A stretch of DNA of 64,000 bases from Cepaea nemoralis (GCA_014155875.1 JACEFZ010002082.1:1-64000), one strand, 5' to 3'; counted from the first letter of the stretch, positions 9,173-18,263 are shown. Numbers and translations: made by a program. The notes: generated by a model not told the origin, from the letters alone.

Positions 9173-10482
9173 TGGCGTTAATTCATCCCAAGTCGTGTGA
9201 GTGTCTGCATTCTGGTCTGGATCTGTTTAGTGTGCCTCCCACCCAGACAGCCGTGGAAGAGGGACAGTTTGTGGAGATTCATCCATTGGCCACGTTAGCT
9301 TATGGGGCACCCATCGAATTCACCATTTCTGGTGTCGGTGAAGATTACATTGATTTGTTTAATACTTTTCTTCACGTGAGAGCCAAAGTTACACTGCCCA
9401 ATGGCGACGACCTACCAAACACAGCCGAAGTCGGTCCTATAAATTATTATTTGCATAGTTTGTTTTCTCAAGTAGACGTGTCCCTGAACGACACTCTTAT
9501 TTCACCGAGTGAAAATTCGTATCCGTACCGGGCCTACTTGGAAGCTCTTCTGAATTATGGTGAAGAGGCCAAAAAGAGTCATCTGACGTCAGCTCTATAC
9601 TATCAAGATACTCCTTTGCACATGGCAGACACAAAGGGTGATACCAATACAGGTCTAGCCAAAAGAAGATCTTTAGCCAGCTATAGTGTGCCTCTGGATA
9701 TGATGGGGCGCCTACATTCCGACATTTTCAATCAGGACAGGTACATGTTGAATGGTGTCGATATTAAAATCAAACTAACCCCATCAAAATCCGTCTTTAA
9801 TTTGATTGCCACGGATGTAAATGGTGGGTACAAAAGTGTCATTACTTACGCCGCCCTCTTGGTGAGGAAAGCTAAGTTAAATCCAGCTATCTCTCTGGCC
9901 CATGAAAAAGCCTTATTGAGATCCAATGCCAAGTATCCTTTTAAAAGGGTCGTGGTAAAGACCTTTTCTATCCCTAAAGGTATGTTTTCCCACACACAAG
10001 ATAACCTTTTCCTCAGCCAGACACCGACCCGGGTGGTGATCGGATTAGTGAATGCTTCCTGTTTCAATGGGGAGCTGAATACGAACCCCTTCATATTCAA
10101 TCATTATCAGTTAAACTATTTGAGTCTGATGGTAGATGGGCGTAGTGTTACAGGCAAACCCTTAACCATGAATTATACCACAAGTCAGTACATGCGAGCT
10201 TTCCATAGTACCAATTTGGCCCTTGGTCTGACCGGTAAGGATGTCGGGAATGGTATAAATTATGAAAGTTATAGTCAAGGGAATTGTCTCTATGGTTTTG
10301 ATCTGACTCCCAGTATATTAGATGGAGAACAGTTTGAAATGGCGAAATCTGGCCCATTGTCAGTAGAACTAAAGTTTGACGTTATAACGACTGCACCTCT
10401 ACAAGTCGTCGTATACGCCGAACTCGACTCGGTCCTAGAAGTTTCCAAGACGAGACAAGTGCTAACAGATTACATAGCATAA
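9172..10482 (+). CDS. F54H12.2-like probable major capsid protein (left arm)
   Basis: A 436-residue protein closely resembling the F54H12.2 family of invertebrates. Landmarks are an N-terminal MALIHPKSCEC, a LDLFSVPPTQT segment, the GVGEDYIDLFNTFLHVRAKV stretch and RLHSDIFNQDRYMLNGVDI near residue 180. It is the largest structural-type gene and sits next to the maturation protease, where the major capsid gene is expected; a jelly-roll capsid fold is inferred. The start overlaps the preceding stop and the stop overlaps the protease start, both as TAATG. The right-arm copy is split by a one-base deletion. Confidence 0.82.
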   Translation: MALIHPKSCECLHSGLDLFSVPPTQTAVEEGQFVEIHPLATLAYGAPIEFTISGVGEDYIDLFNTFLHVRAKVTLPNGDDLPNTAEVGPINYYLHSLFSQVDVSLNDTLISPSENSYPYRAYLEALLNYGEEAKKSHLTSALYYQDTPLHMADTKGDTNTGLAKRRSLASYSVPLDMMGRLHSDIFNQDRYMLNGVDIKIKLTPSKSVFNLIATDVNGGYKSVITYAALLVRKAKLNPAISLAHEKALLRSNAKYPFKRVVVKTFSIPKGMFSHTQDNLFLSQTPTRVVIGLVNASCFNGELNTNPFIFNHYQLNYLSLMVDGRSVTGKPLTMNYTTSQYMRAFHSTNLALGLTGKDVGNGINYESYSQGNCLYGFDLTPSILDGEQFEMAKSGPLSVELKFDVITTAPLQVVVYAELDSVLEVSKTRQVLTDYIA

Positions 10483-10973
10483 TGGATACCCAACAACTAA
10501 GACAATTACTCATGTCTGATCTGGTTGTTCGACGCCTTCCACTAGTCAACGTATGCGCTAGAGATCATTTGCCTAGACACATTGATAGAACACAGCCAGC
10601 TGCTTTGATCGTCAATACTGACACCAGTGCTTACTCTGGTTCACATTGGATCGCCCTATATTTTAATGGTCTAGGTCAGTTTGAATATTTCGATTCGTTT
10701 GGTTTGCCACCATTACACGCCGACATTATCCGTTTTATACAACGAAACTCGGACAGATCACCCGTGTACAATACCCGTATGCTACAAGACATTAATAACA
10801 GTACTTGTGGTCTGTATGCGTTGTATTTCTTATTGATGAAATGTCGCGGTTCGAGCATGTCACGTATCCTGCAACCCTTTGGACACAGACAACACGTGAA
10901 CGATCGTCTCGTGTTTCGATTGGTTACTCCGTGGTTAAAAAAGACAAGTCCAGAACTGTTTAAAACTAGATAA
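10482..10973 (+). CDS. Adenain-like cysteine protease (left arm)
   Basis: A 163-residue protein of the C5/adenain-like group, which matures capsid proteins. The expected catalytic residues are visible: His55 in SGSHWIALYF, an acidic residue at Asp71 in EYFDSFG, Gln102 and Cys109 in NNSTCGLYALYFL. Spacing and length suit the short Polinton enzymes. It directly follows the capsid gene, sharing one base, and is the last gene of the array before the poly(A) signal at 11248. The copy in the right arm is frameshifted between the His and Asp. Confidence 0.92.
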   Translation: MDTQQLRQLLMSDLVVRRLPLVNVCARDHLPRHIDRTQPAALIVNTDTSAYSGSHWIALYFNGLGQFEYFDSFGLPPLHADIIRFIQRNSDRSPVYNTRMLQDINNSTCGLYALYFLLMKCRGSSMSRILQPFGHRQHVNDRLVFRLVTPWLKKTSPELFKTR

Positions 10974-11247
10974 ATTCGTCGTTATAAACTGAGACGACCA
11001 CTCGTCTTTTTGTGTCTACAACGATCAAGATTTCTACACCCAAGTGGTTATTCATGGCAAGACCTGTTGATATGCCCAGACAACTAGACAACAGTTTGAA
11101 AGCGGTGACAGTTTCTCAAGACACAGGAACAACGACACTACATCTATATCAATCTACCGACAGTCAAGACATCTTTCTACAATAATCAAGTCCCCCTCTG
11201 CTCCCTTTGGAACATAAATCAAAACCCAGTTTTAATTGTTGTATACC
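10974..11247 (+). other. 3' end of the left array, possible decayed small ORF
   Basis: No secure gene. A frame beginning near 10996 is open for about 20 codons and then stops. The same frame in the right arm stays open for about 70 codons (through DFYTQVVIHAKP), but has no ATG at its start. It may be a remnant of a further gene or untranslated trailer. The region ends at the AATAAA. Confidence 0.3.
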
Positions 11248-11253
11248 AATAAA
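11248..11253 (+). terminator. Poly(A) signal of the left array
   Basis: AATAAA in CCAATAAAAGCC, 275 bp after the protease stop and about 80 bp before the axis. It is conserved at the mirror position, so both arrays end convergently at the palindrome centre. Confidence 0.65.
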
Positions 11254-11326
11254 AGCCATTTGAAAATGTTATTATTTGTTTCTCTATTTTTTCTCTACTA
11301 TATGTAGTAGTTTCTCTTCTCTCTCT

Positions 11327-11330
<4 letters not shown>

Positions 11331-11372
<42 letters not shown>
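11331..11372. repeat. (AT)21 tract at the palindrome axis
   Basis: Pure AT dinucleotide tract flanked symmetrically by CTCTCTCTTT on the left and AAAGAGAGAG on the right. There is no non-palindromic spacer, so each strand can fold from its own midpoint. It could be a hairpin tip, a cruciform site or an assembly join. Confidence 0.95.
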
Positions 11373-11376
<4 letters not shown>

Positions 11377-11450
11377 AGAGAGAGAAGAAAAACTATACAA
11401 TATAGTAGAGAAAAAATAGAGAAAACAAATAATAACATTTCCAAATGGCT

Positions 11451-11456
11451 TTTATT
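11451..11456 (-). terminator. Poly(A) signal of the right array
   Basis: TTTATT on the + strand, mirror of 11248-11253. The coordinate sum of the pair (22704) defines the axis at 11352. Confidence 0.65.
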
Positions 11457-11731
11457 GGTATACAACAATTAAAACTGGGTTTTGTTTTTATGTTCCAAGG
11501 GAGCAGAGGGGGACTTGATTATTGTAGAAAGATGTCTTGACTGTCGGTAGATTGATATATATGTAGTGTCGTTGTTTCCTGTGTCTTGCGAAACTGTCAC
11601 CGCTTTCAAACTGTTGTCCTAGTTGTCTGGGCATATCAACAGGTTTGGCATGAATAACCACTTGGGTGTAGAAATCTTGATCGTTGTAGACACAAAAATA
11701 CGAGTGGTTGTCTCATTTTATAACGACGAAT

Positions 11732-12222
11732 TTATCTAGTTTTAAACAGTTCTGGACATGTCTTTTTTAACCACGGAGTAACCAATCGAAACACGAGACG
11801 ATCGTTCACGTGTTGTCTGTGTCCAAAGGGTTGCAGGATACGTGACATGCTCGAACCGCGACATTTCATCAATAAGAAATACAACGCATACAGACCACAA
11901 GTACTGTTATTAATGTCTTGTAGCATACGGGTATTGTACACGGAGTGATCTTCCGAGTTTCGTTGTATAAAATGGATAATGTCGGCGTGTAATGGTGGCA
12001 AGCCAAACGAATCGAAATATTCAAACTGACCTAGACCATTAAATATAGGGCGATCCAATGTGAACCAGAGTAACCACTGGTGTCAGTATTGACGATCAAA
12101 GCAGCTGGCTGTGTTCTATCAATGTGTCTAGGCAAATGATCTCTAGCGCATACGTTGACTAGTGGAAGGCGACGAACAAACAGATCAGACATGAGTAATT
12201 GTCTTAGTTGTTGGGTATCCAT
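11732..12222 (-). pseudogene. Adenain-like protease, frameshifted (right arm)
   Basis: Same gene as 10482-10973, about 2% different. The first 60 codons run through the catalytic His (SGSHWIALY). A T run is one base shorter near 12035-12045, and the frame then ends. The Asp and Cys motifs continue in another frame to the normal stop. Because the lesion is in a homopolymer, consensus error is an alternative. Confidence 0.88.
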
Positions 12223-13531
12223 TATGCTATGTAATCTGTTAGCACTTGTCTCGTCTTGGAAACTTCTAGGACCGAGTCGAGTTCGGCGTATACGATGACT
12301 TGTAGAGGTACAGTCGTTATAACGTCAAACTTTAGTTCTACTGACAATGGGCCAGATTTCGCCATTTCAAACTGTTCTCCATCTAATATACTGGGAGTCA
12401 GATCAAAACTATAGAGACAATTCCCTTCACTATAACTTTCATAATTTATACCATTCCCGACATCCTTACCGGTCAGACCAAGGGCCAAGTTGGTACTATG
12501 GAAAGCTCGCATGTACTGACCTGTGGTATAATTCATGGTTAAGGGTTTGCCTGTAACACTACGCCATCTACCATCAGACTCAAATAGTTTAACTGATAAT
12601 GATTGAATACGAAGGGGTTCGTATTCAGCTCGCCATTGAAGCAGGAAGCATTCACTAATCCGATCACCACCCGGGTCGGTGTCTGGCTGAGGAAAAGGTT
12701 ATCTTGTGTGTGGGAAAACATACCTTTAGGGATAGAAAAGGTCTTTACCACGACCCTTTTAAAAGGATACTTGACATTGGATCTCAATAAGGCTTTTTCA
12801 TGGGCCAGAGAGATAGCTGGATTTAACTTAGCTTTCCTCACCAAGAGAGCGGTGTAAGTAATGACACTTTTGTACCCACCATTTACATCCGTGGCAATCA
12901 AATTAAAGACGGATTTTGATGGGGTTAGTTTGATTTTAATATCGACACCATTCAACATGTACCGGTCCTGATTAAAAATGTCGGAATGTAGGCGCCCCAT
13001 CATATCCAGAGGCACACTATAGCTGGCTAAAGATCTTCTTTTGGCTAGACCTGTATTGTGATCACCCTTTGTGTCTGCCATGTGCAAAGGACTATCTTGA
13101 TAGTATAGAGCTGACGTCAGATGACTCTTTTTGGCCTCTTCACCATAATTCAGAAGAGCTTCCAAGTAGGCCCGGTACGGATACGAATTTTCACTCGGTG
13201 AAATAAGAGTGTCGTTCAGGGACACATCTACTTGAGAAAACAAACTATGCAAATAATAATTTATAGGACCGACTTCGGTTGTGTTTGGTAGGTCGTCGCC
13301 ATTGGGCAGTGTAACTTTGGCTCTCACGTGCAGAAAAGTATTAAACAAATCAATGTAATCTTCACCGACACCAGAAATGGTGAATTCGATGGGTGCCCCA
13401 TAAGCTAACGTGGCCAATGGATGAATCTCCACAAACTGTCCCTCTTCCACGGCTGTCTGGGTGGGAGGCACACTAAACAGATCCAGACCAGAATGCAGAC
13501 ACTCACACGACTTGGGATGAATTAACGCCAT
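12222..13531 (-). pseudogene. F54H12.2-like capsid protein, frameshifted (right arm)
   Basis: Counterpart of 9172-10482, one base shorter. The first 330 codons are open and about 99% identical. A GGG run near 12560 has lost one G, so the frame stops near 12539. The last 104 codons remain open in another frame down to the usual stop, which overlaps the protease ATG. Little other damage is visible, consistent with a recent lesion or an uncorrected sequencing indel. Confidence 0.88.
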
Positions 13532-13573
13532 TATGATAAAATATCCGAATGTCCCGCTTGGTGGTGATGTGTC

Positions 13574-13993
13574 TTATGAGTCGACGACTTTCGAGACTGT
13601 TGGTTTTATTCTTTTACTGGGCTGACCTGGCGGGGCGGCTCGTTTTCGTTTCCTAACACCACTACCTGATTGGCTGATGTGTTGAGCTGCGCCTTGGAGT
13701 AGTCGTTGACCAGCATCTCTGGCGTGTTCTTTGAAGGACTCACCAACATTTCTACCAGCTAAGGCATCTTGAGCCACTTGCAAACCCGTCCCCAGTCCTT
13801 CTCTCAATAGGGCTTTGCCACCAGTCTTCAACCAAGGAAGAATTGTGCGACCAAGACCACTAAAGAAACTACCAATTCCATGACCTCGCTGACTTCGACC
13901 ACCTACAAAAACAGGGAGACCACTTCCAGCTTGATTGCAGAAATAGTCATCGTATAGTTTGGGGTTGCGTTGGATTGGCACGTGCCTAACCAT
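13574..13993 (-). CDS. Gly-rich core/pVI-like protein, altered C-terminus (right arm)
   Basis: Counterpart of 8711-9172. A one-base gain near 13590-13600 shifts the end, so the protein is 139 residues and lacks the His-rich tail of the left-arm version. The amphipathic Gly-rich part and the RKRKR basic cluster are intact. Because of the shift its stop no longer overlaps the capsid start at 13531. It is not clear which arm is ancestral; the TAATG junction of the left arm matches its neighbours. Confidence 0.6.
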   Translation of the reverse strand: MVRHVPIQRNPKLYDDYFCNQAGSGLPVFVGGRSQRGHGIGSFFSGLGRTILPWLKTGGKALLREGLGTGLQVAQDALAGRNVGESFKEHARDAGQRLLQGAAQHISQSGSGVRKRKRAAPPGQPSKRIKPTVSKVVDS

Positions 13994-13995
13994 GG

Positions 13996-14808
13996 TTAGC
14001 CCAGATCAAACCGTTTGGTTGTTCGAAAATGTAACGTCACTACTGAAGTTCCGCCTGTAAATGTGATAGGTTTCCCCTGCTCGTCGGTTATAAGAAGTTC
14101 AATCGTGTCAAATGAAAATTGACTGAGGGATACGTAATGTGGCTTGTCATACATCCTAAATACCGAGGTGGTAGATCTGTCTAGAACAGGTAGTGTCCTC
14201 AGTAATGGTACCATCACATCACCAACCACCCGCGAGGTGACAATATCGGAATAGACGAAGACATTTTTTGTGCCCTGGTCTAAATCCACTTCACCCACAC
14301 CAGACAGACTGGGTTCAGTCTCTGTGACATGTGTCGAGGGAAATTGTAATATTTCTGCCAACTTGTCACTAAGTCTAACTTCAGCCCCCTGTTCATATAA
14401 CTGGAAACGAGCCTTATTCGAAATATCGTTATAAGAGAACATCATTCGGTTATGTTCTTGTAAGGCATCATCGAGACGCAGCCATTGCAGTTCATTGATA
14501 AATCTCTCAGCTTCGAAAAGCAATCTATTCAATTCACCAATGAATTTTTCTGTTGATTTGTACAGACCAGGCGTCAGCGTAATCGTCATCGGTGGTTCGT
14601 CTAGGTCTGGAGGTGGAAAGTACTTTATCCACACCTCATCTTTCAAAATATTAAAATAGGTGTTGGGAAACTGAATATCAACCAAACCAACTTCGTACTG
14701 GGAGGTGAGCTCAATAGTTTGTGGTAGTTTGACAAAGAAATGTCCGGCGTTATTTTGGGGGTATATTTGTAATGACGCATTACTCGTCAGCGTCACGTAG
14801 AAACTCAT
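13996..14808 (-). CDS. Capsid-type protein, second MSFYVTL paralog (right arm)
   Basis: A 270-residue counterpart of 7896-8708, fully open. Visible differences are few, for example NNAGHFF for NNPGHFF and YVSLSQFSFDT for YVPLSRFSFDT. The conserved block in its sister paralog reads YVPLSRFSFDT, so the right-arm version probably carries the derived state. Its role as a minor capsid or vertex component is inferred from context. Confidence 0.7.
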   Translation of the reverse strand: MSFYVTLTSNASLQIYPQNNAGHFFVKLPQTIELTSQYEVGLVDIQFPNTYFNILKDEVWIKYFPPPDLDEPPMTITLTPGLYKSTEKFIGELNRLLFEAERFINELQWLRLDDALQEHNRMMFSYNDISNKARFQLYEQGAEVRLSDKLAEILQFPSTHVTETEPSLSGVGEVDLDQGTKNVFVYSDIVTSRVVGDVMVPLLRTLPVLDRSTTSVFRMYDKPHYVSLSQFSFDTIELLITDEQGKPITFTGGTSVVTLHFRTTKRFDLG

Positions 14809-14814
14809 ATTAGT

Positions 14815-15586
14815 CTATTCGAGGTCTGAGTGCTTCCTGATTCGAAAATGTAAAGTTAGTACTGAAGTCCCATCGTTGAATGAGAGTGTTTTACCCGTAT
14901 CGTCAGTTAAAAGTATTTCCACCGTGTCGAAGGAGAATCGACTTAATGGTACATAATGTGGCTTATCATAAAGACGAAACACTGAAGGTGACAGTCGGTC
15001 CAATATAGGAACAGTCCTTAGTAAAGGAACCATGACGTCTCCAACTGGTCTCGCGGCTACGAGATCGGAATAGACGTAGATATTTTTAACTTCGTTATCC
15101 ATCTCTAATTCTGTATTACCGTATAATAAGACATTATTCGTCTGATAGAGTCGAGCTTGGAAAACCCAATATATTCTTCAATCTGTCACTAATTTTTGCC
15201 TGGGCGCCTTTTTCAAATATTTTCAGCCCGACTTTTTTCCAAGGTGTACCTAGCATGAATTTGATGTTTACTTTCTCGTCTAGTTGGGTTTCTACACACA
15301 ACTTATTCAATTCCTCGATGAAAGTTTCAGGGCTGCTGAACGGACCCGGTGGACATACAAGGGTTATAGGTTCCATACCACTACCTTTAGGTGGAAAGTA
15401 TTGGAACCAAATTTCACCAGGCAAACCATTAAAATACGAATTGGGGAACTGAATCTCGACCAGGGCCACTTCGTATTGGGTCGTTACATCAATGGTCTGC
15501 GGCAACTTGACAAAAAAGTGACCGGGTTGGTTGTTGGGAAATACCTTTGGTCCAGAATTACTCGGTAAAGTTACGTAGAAACTCAT
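14815..15586 (-). pseudogene. Capsid-type protein, first MSFYVTL paralog, frameshifted (right arm)
   Basis: Counterpart of 7119-7889 and one base longer. The frame is open for 150 codons, then a single A gained near 15137 (GACGAATAATG against GACGATAATG) brings a stop. The last 95 codons are open from a downstream ATG. The two copies are otherwise nearly identical. The start overlaps the preceding membrane-protein stop as in the left arm. Confidence 0.85.
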
Positions 15587-15867
15587 CGTTTTTCTAATTT
15601 AGGATTAGGTAGCATATACCCCAACCAACTACTCATTAGAGCTACCCACAACTTGCCGTCTGGTGCGTCTGCGCTGCCTTGAGTCAGATTGAACAAAGAC
15701 ACGGCAATTACGGCATATATAACCACCATTTGACACAGAAATGCAATCTCTGGCCTCGGTACACGTTGTCCAAAAAATGACCAGATCGATGTTCTTTCCC
15801 CCTCTGTCGGTTGTGGGCGCACCCCCATAGTTTCCACCCTGTCTTCAGTCACACCACTAGTCTCCAT
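15583..15867 (-). CDS. Small two-helix membrane protein (right arm)
   Basis: A 94-residue counterpart of 6838-7122, fully open, with the same two hydrophobic segments and LPNPKLEKR end. It differs at a few positions (EIAFLCQM for EIVFLCQM; SSWLGY for SSCLGY). It overlaps the intact integrase by 11 bases and the next gene by ATGA. Function unknown. Confidence 0.7.
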   Translation of the reverse strand: METSGVTEDRVETMGVRPQPTEGERTSIWSFFGQRVPRPEIAFLCQMVVIYAVIAVSLFNLTQGSADAPDGKLWVALMSSWLGYMLPNPKLEKR

Positions 15868-16915
15868 AACTAGCTAGTTGCGTGTCAGCTATCCAACTAT
15901 TGAATGAATGGGGATAACCAAACCACTTCACTAAATACTCTTTCCCACTACCTCGCCTGGGTCTTTCTTGTAAGATTGTTTCGACACGATACACTTGCTT
16001 GTCTCCAACTAGTTGTATTTCTTCTCTGTAGAACGAGCCCTGTAGTTCCTCTCCCGAATCATCTTTTACCACATAGGTCACTGGACTGGTCTGGTTTATG
16101 CGACTGACGGTAAACAATTCTTCTGTCCACGAGGGCATATACCCTTTTTTAAAAGGTTGTTTGGGTTCAGCCAGTCTGATTCGATCCCCAGGTGTAAAAT
16201 ACACTTTTTTCGATACGTATGTCGGCTTATACAAGTTATCCCACACCTCTTCTTGATTACTATAGTTGACTTGTACAGGGGCCATGCGAATACTTCTGTG
16301 ATACGAACCATTGTAGTTCTGGATCAATTTATCTATCACGTTGACGTAGCGCAGTGTATTGGTCTTGGTGAAATAATGCCACATTTTTTCTTTCAGGGTT
16401 CGATTGAATCTTTCCACTATCGCTGCCTTCACATCTTCATTCTCGGTGGTAAAGAAGTGCACACCTCGATCTTTCAGAAATTTTAAGAAGGTCCGATTAA
16501 CGAATTCCGAACCTTTGTCGCTCTGAAAATTTATCGGTTGGCTATCACCAAAGATTTTACTCATAGCCACCACCAGCGCTTTCCCCGTTTTCTTCTGGAT
16601 CGGGATAGCCCAAGCATATTTACTAAACACATCGATACAAGTCACTAGGTACGACATCCCATCGTTGTATCGTTGTAATAGTCTCATATCTATCAAGTCA
16701 GCTTGAAATTGTTGATTTATACCACCGGTTATGGTCTGGCGTCTCTGAAATCGGCGACGGATCGGTTTATGTAACGTGTAGGTATCCTGATGACGTAACC
16801 ATTTATCTATTTTCTTCAGGTTAGTATTTCTTTTTAAGGCGGCTGCTCCGCCATAGGCTCCGGGTTTCTTAGGGTCATAGTAATACTTTTTTAATTGGGC
16901 GGCCATTTTTGCCAC
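15857..16915 (-). CDS. rve-family integrase with C-terminal chromodomain (right arm, intact)
   Basis: A 352-residue integrase of the F54H12.3/Maverick type, which inserts the linear element DNA into chromosomes. The N-terminal region has an H42...H49 pair in RHQDTYTLHKP. The catalytic core shows Asp73 (QADLIDM), Asp133 (SDKGSEF) and Glu168 (VERFNRTLK), with 34 residues between the last two. An SH3-like basic region follows. A chromodomain at about 313-347 contains EYLVKWFGYPHSFNSWI, which would read histone methylation for site choice. It is the only intact integrase in the window. It starts within the 3' end of the upstream gene and overlaps the next gene. Confidence 0.93.
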   Translation of the reverse strand: MAKMAAQLKKYYYDPKKPGAYGGAAALKRNTNLKKIDKWLRHQDTYTLHKPIRRRFQRRQTITGGINQQFQADLIDMRLLQRYNDGMSYLVTCIDVFSKYAWAIPIQKKTGKALVVAMSKIFGDSQPINFQSDKGSEFVNRTFLKFLKDRGVHFFTTENEDVKAAIVERFNRTLKEKMWHYFTKTNTLRYVNVIDKLIQNYNGSYHRSIRMAPVQVNYSNQEEVWDNLYKPTYVSKKVYFTPGDRIRLAEPKQPFKKGYMPSWTEELFTVSRINQTSPVTYVVKDDSGEELQGSFYREEIQLVGDKQVYRVETILQERPRRGSGKEYLVKWFGYPHSFNSWIADTQLASYGD

Positions 16916-17324
16916 TTGGGGTAGATATCCTAGTCTTCTTCTTGCTTCGCCTGAGTTTGTAATGTGGTGTGGTCTCGACTGTTTTGGGTTCGACTACTTG
17001 AGCCGGTTGAATAGGTGTTGGTTGAAGAGGTGTTGGTTGAAGAGGTGTCTCGGCTACTGGTATCGGTACACTGGTGACTTCAGGTTTTTGTTCCTTGATA
17101 TCTACTAGTCCCAGAGGCTTGTGTCTGTACTGTTCGAGTCAATTCAGATACCTCTGTAGTGTTTGCTGATATGCTCTGGCCTTGTCACGCGGTGGTAGAT
17201 CTTCTGTTTCCAGGACTTGTTGCATCTGACGATCCAAATCCTGTAGACTATCATTTAGTGTGTCGGGTGGTACATAGGGTTTTTCTAGCAACCGGGGATC
17301 GATCAAGATCATCTTCTTGGCCAT
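16895..17324 (-). pseudogene. MAKKM-type small protein, broken (right arm)
   Basis: Separate gene here, beginning at 17324 with an ATG that overlaps the upstream stop (TAATG). It encodes the MAKKMILIDPRLLEKP start, then acidic and Gln-rich helical sequence. A C-to-T change creates TGA at 17139-17141 after 61 codons. The Pro/Gln-rich tail with LQPTP repeats follows in frame, and a one-base loss in a C run near 16925 disrupts the extreme C-terminus. Function unknown; small proteins of this type accompany F54H12-like elements. Confidence 0.65.
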
Positions 17325-17647
17325 TACAATCCTACCACGCTTTTCAACACATTTAGTATGGGGCCTAGTAAGGCGCCTATGAAACCACCTTGTTGTAGAA
17401 TCTCTTTCCTTTTCTTGAGCGATAATTTCTTATGAGTGAGTGCTCTCAGACTGTCTTTGTGTCGTTGCAGACGCTTCTTCTGAGCTGGTGTCAGGGGAAC
17501 ATTACCTTTTAAAACGTTGTGACAGCACTCGCAAATTGATTGGACGAGATCCGGGGAAGCTGATTTCATTACTGCCTTCACAGTGGCTGGGTTGGTCTGA
17601 CCCAAGAAACGTAACATACCCTCGTTACGTTTAAGTCGGTTAGACAT
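17324..17647 (-). CDS. Lys/Arg-rich protein with hydrophobic C-terminus (right arm)
   Basis: A 107-residue protein starting MSNRLKRNEGML, with CECCHNVLKGNVPLTPAQKK in the middle, several Lys-rich helices and an ILQQGGFIGALLGPILNVLK tail that could insert in or disrupt membranes. It starts one base past the ATPase stop and ends in a TAATG junction, matching the junction style of the array. This is probably the ancestral, unfused form. Its role is unknown; virion-associated is an inference from position. Confidence 0.65.
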   Translation of the reverse strand: MSNRLKRNEGMLRFLGQTNPATVKAVMKSASPDLVQSICECCHNVLKGNVPLTPAQKKRLQRHKDSLRALTHKKLSLKKRKEILQQGGFIGALLGPILNVLKSVVGL

Positions 17648-17648
17648 G

Positions 17649-18263
17649 TTATTTGGGGACGTAGACGACTTGCTGCTGGTCGGGAAATATATGACTTCGT
17701 AAGCGGAGCTGATCCGGTGTTTCCTGTCGCAGCTCAAATAACAAATACCCGTGTGGAGCCGATGTCGCGTCTTTAAAACTCTCTTGGGCATATGACACAC
17801 GGCCTGGATACATCTGTTTGGCGAGATTGGTAATCTGAGACCCGTCTCGAGGATTCTTAAACACCACTAGGTAGTGCGAATTCAGACGGATAGTTCTTTG
17901 TTCTTTATTCTTACCAAATAGGTTCTGTACTATATACATAACACTGAGGTTGCGATGATGACTGCCTTTAGTAAATAATTTAGTCACTCTGTCATCTGTC
18001 TCAGACATTAGATCATCTATGACTACTAACCGACGTCTATCACCTGTCCATTTTTCCACATCTGGCAGACCTTCATTAAATTGAACACCCTTCATAGTTT
18101 CGTAGATGGGTTGCCATTCCCCATAGCACCATATAATTTCCTCTGGAAGGGGGTCTACCATGGCTGGTAGATGGGCCAAGAACCGTTGGACAAAGACGGT
18201 TTTACCACTCCCTGTTGGGCCCGCAATCAAAGCCATAAAAGGATGTTTCCACCTAGGATCCAT
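17649..18263 (-). CDS. A32/FtsK-like DNA-packaging ATPase (right arm)
   Basis: A 204-residue counterpart of 4440-5054, fully open. It has the same Walker A (GPTGSGKT) and Walker B (LVVIDD). A ten-codon in-frame extension to an ATG at 18293 exists here but is lost by one base in the left arm, so the shared MDPRWKHPF start is preferred. Differences include RLNSHYL for SLNSHYL. The 5' end overlaps the start region of the Bcl-2-like gene on the other strand. Confidence 0.9.
   Translation of the reverse strand: MDPRWKHPFMALIAGPTGSGKTVFVQRFLAHLPAMVDPLPEEIIWCYGEWQPIYETMKGVQFNEGLPDVEKWTGDRRRLVVIDDLMSETDDRVTKLFTKGSHHRNLSVMYIVQNLFGKNKEQRTIRLNSHYLVVFKNPRDGSQITNLAKQMYPGRVSYAQESFKDATSAPHGYLLFELRQETPDQLRLRSHIFPDQQQVVYVPK

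Larger units (their letters stand above)
1..11352 (+). mobile_element. Left arm of palindromic Maverick/Polinton-like element
   Basis: This arm is an inverted near-copy of 11353-22576. It carries an rve integrase with chromodomain, packaging ATPase, adenain-like protease, capsid-type genes, a zinc-finger gene and a Bcl-2-like gene. That set identifies the F54H12-type Maverick/Polinton or adintovirus-like group. Position 1 still pairs with about 22576, so the arm probably begins upstream of the window and its outer terminus is not visible. The zinc-finger gene and integrase are broken here; the ATPase, membrane protein, capsid-type, core-like and protease genes are open. Family assignment is strong; the palindromic state could be biological or an assembly product. 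Confidence 0.9.
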
